Below are positions 43,746 through 51,858 of a stretch of 64,000 nt of DNA, one piece after another. Every line of letters starts with the position of its first letter. Position 1 is the first letter of the stretch. The DNA comes from Prevotella sp902465605 (GTDB lineage: Bacteria > Bacteroidota > Bacteroidia > Bacteroidales > Bacteroidaceae). The notes under the pieces were generated by a model that saw only the letters and a list, made by a program, of their open reading frames with translations, made no database searches and had not been told where the DNA came from. The position numbers and the translations under genes are program-made. The stretch spans positions 211,301 through 275,300 of the forward strand of contig CABQNT010000002.1 in assembly GCA_902465605.1 (NCBI GenBank). The letters are read 5' to 3'.

Positions 43746-43841
43746 CTTGGGGTTATGAAAAATCCGAAGTCTTTATTTACGCATTAGTGTCAATCTTTGT
43801 AGTTGCAAAAGCCAAGGAAATTATAGGTGGCTATTTGCTCA

Positions 43842-44267
43842 TTATTTTGAGGACGACTGAGCCTTCAAAGCCTCAATATAATCGGTCTTTGCTTGTATCA
43901 AGTCGTCCTTGGCTTTCAGGGCTTCGTCTTTAGCCTTTAGGGTCTCTTTCAGGCTTTCGACCTCTTTGCGAAGAGAGTCATTCTCGATAAGGAGATTGTT
44001 GCTGAGAGAGACGTTGCCAATGTAGTTGTTGTTTCCATTGACGTTGTTTGTTGCAAATGAATTGCCCAGCCTGAAATAATCCAGCGGCATATGAAAGAAG
44101 TCGGCCAAGGTTTCAAGTTTGGAGAGGCTGATGTCCTTCGTGCGCCTGAAATAATTCATGGTCTGCTTGCTGTTTTTGAAAAGAAGAGAGCAGAGGTTCT
44201 GCTGTTGCTCTTTTGAGAGGCTTGCGTAGAGATTGTCTACCAGATCAATGTTAAGCATAAATGACAA
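43842..44267 (-). CDS. XRE-like regulator with C-terminal coiled coil
   Basis: A 141-residue protein. The first about 70 residues look like a helix-turn-helix domain (FKNSKQTMNYFRRTKDISLSKLETLADFFHMPLDYF), here cited mainly for SKLETLADFFHMPLDYF. A linker rich in Asn follows, then a heptad-patterned coiled coil from about 95 (LRKEVESLKETLKAKDEALK). ATG codons 1 and 4 are both possible starts. It is divergent from the primase operon and likely represses it. Confidence 0.75.
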   Translation of the reverse strand: MSFMLNIDLVDNLYASLSKEQQQNLCSLLFKNSKQTMNYFRRTKDISLSKLETLADFFHMPLDYFRLGNSFATNNVNGNNNYIGNVSLSNNLLIENDSLRKEVESLKETLKAKDEALKAKDDLIQAKTDYIEALKAQSSSK

Positions 44268-44302
44268 ATCTTATATTTAATATGTTAATATGTTCTAATA
44301 TC

Positions 44303-44355
44303 CTCAATAAATTGAGCGGATTATTTTTCTATTTCAATATTTTGAGCTAAATTTG
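44303..44355 (+). promoter_or_regulatory. Paired operators and -7 box between the XRE gene and the primase operon
   Basis: TCAATAAATTGA (44304-44315, in a perfect 14-base palindrome) and TCAATATTTTGA (44334-44345) are 30 bases apart, three helical turns. TAAATTTG at 44348-44355 is a rightward -7 box just after the second site. No clear -33 box is present. Confidence 0.62.
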
Positions 44356-44425
44356 CGTGCAAAATTACGCATAATTCTTGAATTAACAAAGTAAATTGGA
44401 AGATTTAACACAATATAATGAGCAG

Positions 44426-44653
44426 ATGACGCAAAAGGATATTGCTGCATATTATGAGCAGTTGACACGAGGTGAGAAAGGTCGTTTTACGGCATTCATC
44501 AGTTTACGTCTTGGTGGTTCGCCACATTCTTGGCAGCACAGACTGTTGTGTGTTGCCAGAAATACCGCTATTCGCCCTTTGTCCCCTGTTATTATCAGGG
44601 AGCTGGGCAGTATCATCAAGACTAACTGCTGGAGAGCGGAGTTTGCCGAATGA
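44426..44653 (+). CDS. Small unknown protein upstream of the primase
   Basis: A 75-residue protein starting MTQKDIAAYYEQLTRGEKGR, with a TTG ten codons upstream as an alternative start. It is basic, with SPHSWQHRLLCVARNTAIRP in the middle, and has no signal or membrane segment. It lies 15 bases before the primase start and is the first gene of the plus-strand operon. The family is not recognised. Confidence 0.62.
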   Translation: MTQKDIAAYYEQLTRGEKGRFTAFISLRLGGSPHSWQHRLLCVARNTAIRPLSPVIIRELGSIIKTNCWRAEFAE

Positions 44654-44668
44654 TTCGGCTTCTTCTCA

Positions 44669-47600
44669 ATGAAATTTGATATGATAAAAGAAAAATACAT
44701 AGATACCATCAAGTCAAGGGTTGACATCAGCCAGCTTGTGATGGACTTATGTCCAGGCACTTCTCTACTGAATGCCGGAAAGAATCGCAAGAAATGCTGT
44801 TGCGTTTTCCATAGCGAGAAGATACCTTCTTTGATGTTGGATCTCTCGCTGAACATGTTTAAGTGTTTCGGCTGCGGCAAGGGTGGCGACATCATTAGCT
44901 TTGTGCAGGAGCTGAAAGGCTTTGACTTCGTGGAAGCCGTAAAGTTTCTGTTGAAAACATATTGCCCTGATGTTGATACCAGTGACCTTTACTCCAAACA
45001 GACAGATGAAGAGATAGAAGCCGAGCAGCATAGGGAGAGCCTGTTTATCTGCAATAAGTTCGCCTATGACTTCTTCAGACAGCAATATGAGGCAGATTGC
45101 GAAGAGTCGGCCCGATGTCGCTTGTATGCAGAAGACAGATGGGAACGGGAGTTCTGCAAGACGCTGGGACTGGGTTATGCACCCTTAAAAGGAAACCAGT
45201 TCCTTGCTTTTGCCAGGAAACAGGGGCTGAAAACAGAATTGTTGTTAGAGCTAGGTTTGATAGCACAGGAAGAAGACCATCCAGACCATTATTATGATTT
45301 TTACCGTGGTCGACTGATGATACCACAGCGTGACCGATATGGTCGTATCGTGACGTTTACGGCCAGGTCACTTAATCCTCAGGCTACAAACAAATACCTC
45401 AATGGCAAGGACAGTCCCATCTACAAAAAATCGCTGAGTATCTTTGGCATAGATGTTGCCTTGAAAGCGGCCCGGCAGTCAGGTAAGGTCTATCTCGTCG
45501 AAGGAGCGCCCGATGTGATGCGACTGCAATCATTGGGCATTCCCAATGTCGTTGCCTCCTTGGGCGGTGCATGGTCAAAAGAACAGTTGAACACCTTCAG
45601 TAGGTTCGGCTGTTCGTTGTGTTTTATCCCTGATGCCGATGTACCGAAAGAAGGGGAACGGTTCGGAAAGGGCGAACAGTTCGTCTTCAAGAATGGCCGA
45701 CTTGCCACAGAGCTTGGCTTCCAGGTGTCAGTGAGGGAAATCCCTACGGATGGGAAGGTCAAACAGGATGCCGACTCCTATATCACCAGCATGGACCAAT
45801 GGGAAACCCTGACGGAGAAAGACTTTATCCTTTGGTATGCCGACAAGCACTATGACTTGGATGGCACGAACGATGATCAACTGAAGACTATCAGTGAAGT
45901 CTGTGACCTGTTGGTTCATGTCCAGAGCGATGTCATGCAAGCCTCCTTGCTTGGTGACCTGAAAGGCAAGTTCAGGAAGGCCGCTGTCTGGAAGACTGCC
46001 CTTGCCGACGCTGCAAGGCGGCTTCAGGAGCAGAGACATCGTCAGGCCATGCAGAAGAATGACGAGCTGGAGGGCTACCGTTTCTATCGTCGTGGTCGTC
46101 ATTATTACGACCTTGACCAGCAGGGACGGGAACGGGACTGGACTAACTTCGTCATCCATCCACTGTTCCTAATTGCTGATGACAAGTCGCCAACCCGTAT
46201 CTTCGAGTTGGAGAATGAGAGCGGCATCCGCAAAACTATTGAGCTGCGCCAGATGGATGTCACAAAACTCGATCGTTTCAAAGACCAGATAGAGGGAAAG
46301 GGTAATTTCCGTTTCTTTGAGAAGCAGGAAAAATACGAACTGCTGAAAGCCTTCATGTATGAAAAGACTGAGGAAGCCCTTCGTGTCCCTCAGATGGGGT
46401 GGAACAACATCGGCGAAAAGGGCTTTTATGCTTTCTGCAATGGTATTGTCTATGGTGGCAAGTGGCAGCCGGTCGACGAATATGGCATCATCCGTCTTGA
46501 CACCGAGAATTTCTACTTGCCAGCCATGTCTAAGATCCATAAGTCAAACCGCACGGGGTTTGTCAACGAACGTCGCTTTATGCACAAGCCAAATATGGAT
46601 ATATCTCTGGAGCGGTATTTTTCGCTTATAGTCGAGCTTTATGGTGAAAATGGGGTGGTGGCGCTTTGCTTTTATATGGCTTCCCTGTTCCGTGACATCA
46701 TCATCGACAGTACGCGCTCTTTTCCTTTGCTGAATATCTACGGTAAGAAAGGCACGGGAAAGACGGAGTTTGCCATAAGCATCATCAGCATGTTTCAGCG
46801 CAACCCGGAGGTCAGTAATCTGGAGAGCACTACTTACTATGCAATGGGTGATAAGTGCGCGGAGGTCAGCAACATGATTGTCCACTTCGATGAATACAAG
46901 AACTCTCTCAGCCATAAGCACATTGACTTTCTTAAGGGTATCTATGACAATGCCGGACGCTCTAAACGCAGTGCAGATGGTGAGCGAAGGGAAAGTACCA
47001 ATGTTGATTGTGGAGTGATACTGACTGGTCAGGAGATGCCGACCGCCGATGCTGCGCTGTTCTCCCGTGTCCTTTTCTTGGAATCCCAACGAAGTGAGCG
47101 AACCAAAGAGGAAACGGATAAATTTCACAAGCTCATTCAGCTTCGTAATGCCTGTCCGACAAACATAACTGTTGAGCTGTTGCATTTCCGTGATAACTTT
47201 GAGACTCGATGGCAAAAGGCTTGGGAACGGGCGCTGAACGAAATCAAGGATGAGGTGGATTATAATGTTATCGGTGAGCGTTTCATCAACAACTGGGCAA
47301 TGATGCTGGCCACCTTCTATACGCTTGAACCATTTGTAAAAGGGTTGCCTTTCAATGCAAAGAGAGTCAAGGATATATGTCTTCGAGGTCTTGAATACCA
47401 ATTCTCGCTTTGCAACAGTACTGATGAGATTAGTATGTTCTGGTCTATGTTCTCCAAGTCTCGTCAGTTGGGTGACATCAAGGAAGGTCAGGACTACAAG
47501 ATCAGTTATGTCGGCAGCCTGAAGGTAAGCCAGAAAAAATCTCCGCCTAAGACCATCGATTTCGGGAAGGACACCTACGTTCTCTTTGTCCGCGAGAAGA

Positions 47601-47941
47601 TTTGTCTTGCCAAAGCCAATATTCAGGCAAAGCGTGAGGGTAAACAGATGATACCCGACGAGTCTCTGTTGTCATACCTGACCAGTACCTCAGAGTATCT
47701 TGGTAAGACTCACTCAGCCCTGAAGTTCTATGTCTATGATGAGACTGGTAATCCCGTCCGTAAGACCAATGAGAACGGCATTTGTGAGTTGTTCTATGAC
47801 CAGGAACGTGTCCTTGCCTTTGACTATGAAAGCATCTGTGCCAATTATGACATCGACCTGCGCACGATGAAAGAACGTGTCGGCAGGTCTTTTCCTGAAA
47901 ACCAATCATCCAACCCAATAGAATATGAACCAACAGAATAG
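44669..47941 (+). CDS. Large primase-helicase-like protein with CHC2 zinc finger
   Basis: A 1090-residue protein. The N-terminal zinc finger has Cys45-x2-His48 and Cys66-x2-Cys69 (CCCVFHSEK, KCFGCGKGGD). A DnaG-type core follows, with a Toprim domain at about 270-340 (VYLVEGAPDVMRLQSLGIP, FIPDADVP). The C-terminal half has a nucleotide-binding loop, NIYGKKGTGKTEFA, near residue 690, and HFDEYKN as a possible Walker B. It should prime and unwind element DNA on transfer or replication. It overlaps the next gene by 17 bases. Confidence 0.9.
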   Translation: MKFDMIKEKYIDTIKSRVDISQLVMDLCPGTSLLNAGKNRKKCCCVFHSEKIPSLMLDLSLNMFKCFGCGKGGDIISFVQELKGFDFVEAVKFLLKTYCPDVDTSDLYSKQTDEEIEAEQHRESLFICNKFAYDFFRQQYEADCEESARCRLYAEDRWEREFCKTLGLGYAPLKGNQFLAFARKQGLKTELLLELGLIAQEEDHPDHYYDFYRGRLMIPQRDRYGRIVTFTARSLNPQATNKYLNGKDSPIYKKSLSIFGIDVALKAARQSGKVYLVEGAPDVMRLQSLGIPNVVASLGGAWSKEQLNTFSRFGCSLCFIPDADVPKEGERFGKGEQFVFKNGRLATELGFQVSVREIPTDGKVKQDADSYITSMDQWETLTEKDFILWYADKHYDLDGTNDDQLKTISEVCDLLVHVQSDVMQASLLGDLKGKFRKAAVWKTALADAARRLQEQRHRQAMQKNDELEGYRFYRRGRHYYDLDQQGRERDWTNFVIHPLFLIADDKSPTRIFELENESGIRKTIELRQMDVTKLDRFKDQIEGKGNFRFFEKQEKYELLKAFMYEKTEEALRVPQMGWNNIGEKGFYAFCNGIVYGGKWQPVDEYGIIRLDTENFYLPAMSKIHKSNRTGFVNERRFMHKPNMDISLERYFSLIVELYGENGVVALCFYMASLFRDIIIDSTRSFPLLNIYGKKGTGKTEFAISIISMFQRNPEVSNLESTTYYAMGDKCAEVSNMIVHFDEYKNSLSHKHIDFLKGIYDNAGRSKRSADGERRESTNVDCGVILTGQEMPTADAALFSRVLFLESQRSERTKEETDKFHKLIQLRNACPTNITVELLHFRDNFETRWQKAWERALNEIKDEVDYNVIGERFINNWAMMLATFYTLEPFVKGLPFNAKRVKDICLRGLEYQFSLCNSTDEISMFWSMFSKSRQLGDIKEGQDYKISYVGSLKVSQKKSPPKTIDFGKDTYVLFVREKICLAKANIQAKREGKQMIPDESLLSYLTSTSEYLGKTHSALKFYVYDETGNPVRKTNENGICELFYDQERVLAFDYESICANYDIDLRTMKERVGRSFPENQSSNPIEYEPTE

Positions 47942-48506
47942 TCCATTTCCATTGTTCTTCACTCTGGAAAGAGTGGAGAACGGCTATATTCTGACTGCCA
48001 AGGAGAATACAGGCAGTCTGTCACAGGAACCGAAGTTCCGCAAGGAAGTCGTTGCTGAAGACAAAATCAGTTCCCGTGTCGGTCAGTTGCTTAATCTTGA
48101 AGCCATGACGAAGGAACGTCCGCTTTTATTCCATGTTGAAGCTGTCAATGAAGGAACTTACAAGACGGAGAGCGATGTTCCGGCTGATCATGTGATGGAA
48201 GCCAAACTTGCCTTTGTCCATATCAAGTCTAAGAACATACCTGCGGACACTGTATTAGTGTTGCAACTCACAGACACCCATTCGATTGAGGTCTGTGGTG
48301 ACAAGGCAGAGAAGATAGCAAAGGATAATGGCATCAGTATCACCCGTACTGGTGGTATTCCAGTACTTCGCTTGCCTGATAACAAGGACGGCATGAAGCT
48401 GCTTGCCTCTTTTTGCAATCGTCCCCAGTTGCTTACCACCACCCAGAAGGAAATCCTTCAGTGGTACAATGAGCATAAGGTCGTTATGGAATCCAAAGCC
48501 AAATAG
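47925..48506 (+). CDS. Unknown protein between primase and ParA
   Basis: A 193-residue soluble protein, NQQNSPFPLFFTLERVENGY onward, with a C-terminal segment TTTQKEILQWYNEHKVVMES. I know no family for it. The overlap with the primase gene and the 23-base gap to parA place it in the same operon. Confidence 0.68.
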   Translation: MNQQNSPFPLFFTLERVENGYILTAKENTGSLSQEPKFRKEVVAEDKISSRVGQLLNLEAMTKERPLLFHVEAVNEGTYKTESDVPADHVMEAKLAFVHIKSKNIPADTVLVLQLTDTHSIEVCGDKAEKIAKDNGISITRTGGIPVLRLPDNKDGMKLLASFCNRPQLLTTTQKEILQWYNEHKVVMESKAK

Positions 48507-48529
48507 AAGATTATAATTGTATATATCGT

Positions 48530-49312
48530 ATGAAATCCAGAATTATCGCTGTTGCCAACCATAAGGGAGGCGTTGGCAAAACCACTACTACCAGCAGCCT
48601 TGGCAGTATTCTTGCCAGTAAGGGCTATAAGGTTTTGCTTGTTGACCTCGATGCACAGGCCAACCTTACAACTTCGCTTGCGTCTTTCAGTGATGGTGCC
48701 ACCATTTATGAAGCCATGACTGGAAAAGTTGAAACACTCCCAATTGTCATACTTCATGACCATCTGCATCTTATCCCAGCCTCTCTCACACTTGCTATGG
48801 CTGATGTCGAACTGTCATCTGCCATTGCAAGGGAACGTATCTTGTCAGATCTTCTCATTAAGAGTAAAGCCGTAGAAACCTATGACTTTATCCTTTTTGA
48901 CTGTCCACCCTCGTTGGGACTGATGACACTCAATGCCTTTACCGCATCCACTGATATTCTTATTCCGCTGGTCGCTGAGGTGCTGCCGTTCAAGGGGCTG
49001 ACCATGATTAACGATTTTATCAAGATGGTACATGCCCGGCTCAATCCCCAAGCTCATGTCAGTGGCATCCTTATCACCCGTTGGGAAGCCAGCAACCTTT
49101 CCAAAGGTATTGAGAACAAACTGCGACAGGCATTGGGGGACACCGTGTTCCGCACGAAGATACGTAAGAATGTCCGGCTGGCAGAAGCCCCGTTGGAGAA
49201 TGCCAACATTGTTGACTATGACCCAAGAAGCAATGGTGCAAAGGATTATCTGAGTTTTGCCGAGGAGTTTCTTGAAAGGATGCACCAGGAAGGAAAGGGG
49301 GCAGTATTATGA
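48530..49312 (+). CDS. ParA-family ATPase
   Basis: A 260-residue partition ATPase. The deviant Walker A motif is ANHKGGVGKTTTTSSLGS (about residues 6-23), followed by LLVDLDAQANLTTSL and DFILFDCPPSLGLMTLNA. In CTnDOT-like elements this gene sits at the start of the transfer region and is called TraA. It may keep the excised circle or position DNA. It overlaps its partner gene by 4 bases. Confidence 0.93.
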   Translation: MKSRIIAVANHKGGVGKTTTTSSLGSILASKGYKVLLVDLDAQANLTTSLASFSDGATIYEAMTGKVETLPIVILHDHLHLIPASLTLAMADVELSSAIARERILSDLLIKSKAVETYDFILFDCPPSLGLMTLNAFTASTDILIPLVAEVLPFKGLTMINDFIKMVHARLNPQAHVSGILITRWEASNLSKGIENKLRQALGDTVFRTKIRKNVRLAEAPLENANIVDYDPRSNGAKDYLSFAEEFLERMHQEGKGAVL

Positions 49313-49638
49313 ATAACAAGAATCTTGATGCACTTTTTACAGGATTGACAGGAACGCAAATTTCCCCGACTTCTGAGCAGCCTGCAAATCAGGAACCCAA
49401 TGACAGGGTAAAGAATCTCGACACAGAGAGGGAATTGAGTGAAGAAATCAAGGAAGAGCGCTTCTGTACTATTGTCCAGTCCGACATTCTCCGAAAGATA
49501 CGTATTATCGCCAAACGTGAAGGCTTGCAGATTAAGGAAGTTGTCAATGCTGCTTTTGGAAAGGCCATCAAAAGCTACGAGCGGAAAAATGGTCCGGTAG
49601 ATGGGCGAATGAAAGGGGATGCCAAGAATCTCTTCTGA
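49309..49638 (+). CDS. Small ribbon-helix-helix-like partner of ParA
   Basis: A 109-residue protein. The N-terminal half is low in structure and the C-terminal half holds a strand-helix-helix pattern, ERFCTIVQSDILRKIRIIAK then EGLQIKEVVNAAFGKAIKSY, typical of ribbon-helix-helix DNA binders. It occupies the TraB position next to ParA and probably supplies DNA contact for the partition pair. Confidence 0.72.
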   Translation: MNNKNLDALFTGLTGTQISPTSEQPANQEPNDRVKNLDTERELSEEIKEERFCTIVQSDILRKIRIIAKREGLQIKEVVNAAFGKAIKSYERKNGPVDGRMKGDAKNLF

Positions 49639-49840
49639 AAAATCACTATAGATATATAGAATGAACGGTAGGCTGCGAATGTGAAGTCTGCCGTTTTTTG
49701 TGCTTTGTCAGAGTGCTTGAAAGCTCTTGTTGCTTATTTGTTGGTTCTACTTGATTTTGTGGTTAGAACCAATTCATTTATTTACCCCAAAATATTGCGG
49801 TATCTTCTCTATATTTTACGATGGAGAGGGATAATCACTC

Positions 49841-49848
49841 TAATTTTG
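49841..49848 (+). promoter_or_regulatory. Possible -7 element before the tra genes
   Basis: TAATTTTG matches TAnnTTTG and is 41 bases before the TraD-like start. No good -33 box is seen, and the 250-base gap after the ParA partner gene fits a separate promoter. Confidence 0.45.
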
Positions 49849-49889
49849 CATCGAAATTTTGACAACGAACAAAACCAAAAGTGACCGCA

Positions 49890-50657
49890 ATGAGCACATT
49901 CGTAATTTTCGCCATCGTACTGACATTAGGCTACATACTCTACTATGCAGCCATGATAACCATAGACATGACAGCAAGACAGAAATCCGATGCTGCCACC
50001 GAAGAAACCATCAACACTGATGGCTTCTCAGATATGGATTCAGATGATGACGTTGTTCCCCGTAATGTCATTGAGAATACTGAGACTGGAGGATTCAGTT
50101 TCTCATCCCCGGAGCCTGTTATTGCTGAGCCTGTTGATATTGCAGAAGCCAATGAAGAGGAACCATTATCAACAACCACGGTTGATGAGGGTGAGACCGC
50201 TATTGATGAAGCCACTGACGAAGAAGGCACAGAAGGTGCCGACGTACCCGATGATGCACCTGATGTTCCAGGTGATGATGAGCAGCCAGTGGCTGAAGAA
50301 CCATTAGAGGATGGTGTATCAGCAGAAGAAACGTCGGAGTTGGAGGATGAAGAAGAGCCTGTGCCTGGCATCGAATACTATGAGGAGAAGCCGGAAGATG
50401 ATACGGACAAGAAAGACTTCGATGTAAATGATGCTTTCGACCCGGACTTGTTGACCCCTAAGTATGGTGTCACCGAGTTAGTCGAACCGCCGGTATCAGA
50501 CGAAGCCCAGGAGAAGGCAAATATGGTCAATGCGTCATTGCTGTCTATAGCCAGCAAGGGCAATCAGATGGACAGTTTTGACCTAACCCGTGTTATACGA
50601 GAGCAGAGAGCAGGACAGTTAAATATCGAGACCCATGATGAAGTCACCAACTACTAA
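49890..50657 (+). CDS. TraD-like acidic membrane-anchored protein
   Basis: A 255-residue protein with one N-terminal membrane helix (STFVIFAIVLTLGYILYYAA). A highly acidic, proline-bearing stretch of about 160 residues follows, then a conserved-looking end (DAFDPDLLTPKYGVTELVEP, LTRVIREQRAGQLNIETHDE). The TraD position of CTnDOT elements holds a similar protein. I prefer the ATG at 49890 to the GTG three codons upstream. It overlaps the next gene by 23 bases. Confidence 0.7.
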   Translation: MSTFVIFAIVLTLGYILYYAAMITIDMTARQKSDAATEETINTDGFSDMDSDDDVVPRNVIENTETGGFSFSSPEPVIAEPVDIAEANEEEPLSTTTVDEGETAIDEATDEEGTEGADVPDDAPDVPGDDEQPVAEEPLEDGVSAEETSELEDEEEPVPGIEYYEEKPEDDTDKKDFDVNDAFDPDLLTPKYGVTELVEPPVSDEAQEKANMVNASLLSIASKGNQMDSFDLTRVIREQRAGQLNIETHDEVTNY

Positions 50658-51000
50658 TCACATTCAATTCGGAGTATTCCTTCCCCTTTTGTCTCTTACC
50701 GTCTGCCAGACGGCATCAGCCAAGAGTGGGGCGGTGGACTATTCCTGGGGTGCGGACGGCTTGGCCGAGGCAACCTCTTTTGTCGGAACGATGATGATTT
50801 ATACGGTTGATGTCCTCTACGCTGTGGCTGCTATCATGGTTATCGTTTCAGCTTTGCAGATATACATCAAGATGAACAACCACGAGGGCGACATCACCAA
50901 GAGTATTATGATGCTTTTCGGTGGCATCCTGTTTATGATAGGAGCGATGATAGTCATGCCAGCCTTCTTCGGTTATCAGAACATGAATTTCATATTTTAG
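50635..51000 (+). CDS. traE: TraE-like DUF4134 protein, copy 1
   Basis: A 121-residue small membrane protein with a signal-like start (GVFLPLLSLTVCQTASAK) and two membrane helices (TMMIYTVDVLYAVAAIMVIVSAL and MMLFGGILFMIGAMIVMPAFFG). The turn between them, IYIKMNNHEGDITK, is the DUF4134 pattern. It is thought to be part of the transfer apparatus core, like VirB2/B3-type subunits. Confidence 0.85.
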   Translation: MMKSPTTNHIQFGVFLPLLSLTVCQTASAKSGAVDYSWGADGLAEATSFVGTMMIYTVDVLYAVAAIMVIVSALQIYIKMNNHEGDITKSIMMLFGGILFMIGAMIVMPAFFGYQNMNFIF

Positions 51001-51069
51001 AATATTGTATTCGCGAACCACAATAGGAGTTAATTCACGGAATGTTAAACCAAAAAACGTCAAGAAGCA

Positions 51070-51462
51070 ATGAAACAGTTTTTCAAGAATGCTATCACTT
51101 CTACGGTACATTGGGTAAAGGGCATGGGGTCACGTGTCAAGACAGGAGTCGTGGCAGTATGTGTCGCCATCCTTTCGCCTGTAGGTGCCTTCGCTCAGTC
51201 GCTGGCTAACACCGGCTATGATGCAGGAACCAGTGCCATGGAGGAAGTAGCTACGCAGATTGCGGCATACGTACCCTATGTGGTAAACCTCTGCTACGCT
51301 CTGGCAGGAGTGGTGGCCATTGTCGGCGCTATCAGCGTCTACATCGCCATGAACAACGAGGAGCAGGACGTCAAGAAGAAGATCATGATGGTGGTAGGTG
51401 CCTGCATCTTCCTGATTGCAGCCGCCAACGCACTGCCTCTGTTCTTCGGTATCACAGGTTAA
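51070..51462 (+). CDS. traE: TraE-like DUF4134 protein, copy 2
   Basis: A 130-residue paralogue of the previous gene. A signal peptide (VVAVCVAILSPVGAFAQS) precedes two helices (VVNLCYALAGVVAIVGAISVYI and IMMVVGACIFLIAAANALPLFF), joined by AMNNEEQDVKK. It matches the CTnDOT TraE pattern better than copy 1 does. Small pilin-like subunits often occur in two versions. Confidence 0.88.
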   Translation: MKQFFKNAITSTVHWVKGMGSRVKTGVVAVCVAILSPVGAFAQSLANTGYDAGTSAMEEVATQIAAYVPYVVNLCYALAGVVAIVGAISVYIAMNNEEQDVKKKIMMVVGACIFLIAAANALPLFFGITG

Positions 51463-51475
51463 CAACGAGGTAACT

Positions 51476-51772
51476 ATGGCACAGGAGACAGACAACTACA
51501 CGGACTATCCGATGTTCAAGGGGCTTCAACGTCCTTTGGAGTTCATGGGATTACAGGGAAGGTACATCACCTGGGCGGCTATTACTGCTGCTGTCGGAAT
51601 CCTTGGCTTCATGCTGGTCTATGCGCTGACTGGTTTCATTATCGGTCTTGCCTTTGCCGTGCTGTCAATCAGTACAGGTGTCGGCATAATCATGGTGAAA
51701 CAGCGTCGTGGCCTTCATTCCAAGAAAACGGACAAAGGTGTTTTCGTCTATGCCACGCTGTGTAAACTGTAA
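51476..51772 (+). CDS. traF: TraF-like DUF4133 protein
   Basis: A 98-residue protein with YPMFKGLQRPLEFMGLQGRY at the start and two membrane helices (about 38-55 and 58-75). It is the TraF/VirB3 type. I use the ATG at 51476, 13 bases after the upstream stop. The 86-base gap to traG shows nothing special. Confidence 0.88.
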   Translation: MAQETDNYTDYPMFKGLQRPLEFMGLQGRYITWAAITAAVGILGFMLVYALTGFIIGLAFAVLSISTGVGIIMVKQRRGLHSKKTDKGVFVYATLCKL

Positions 51773-51858
51773 CCAGCCGTAGTTGCCAGAGCATTTGGAT
51801 GAGGGCAGTCGGTTACTGCCGGCTGCCCTTATTAAATCTCAAATAAGAAAGAAAGTAC

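Noticed and set aside
49681..49884. A 67-codon plus-strand frame before the TraD-like gene
   Set aside because: It starts at GTG, has a hydrophobic but unconvincing composition, and runs through the probable -7 element at 49841.
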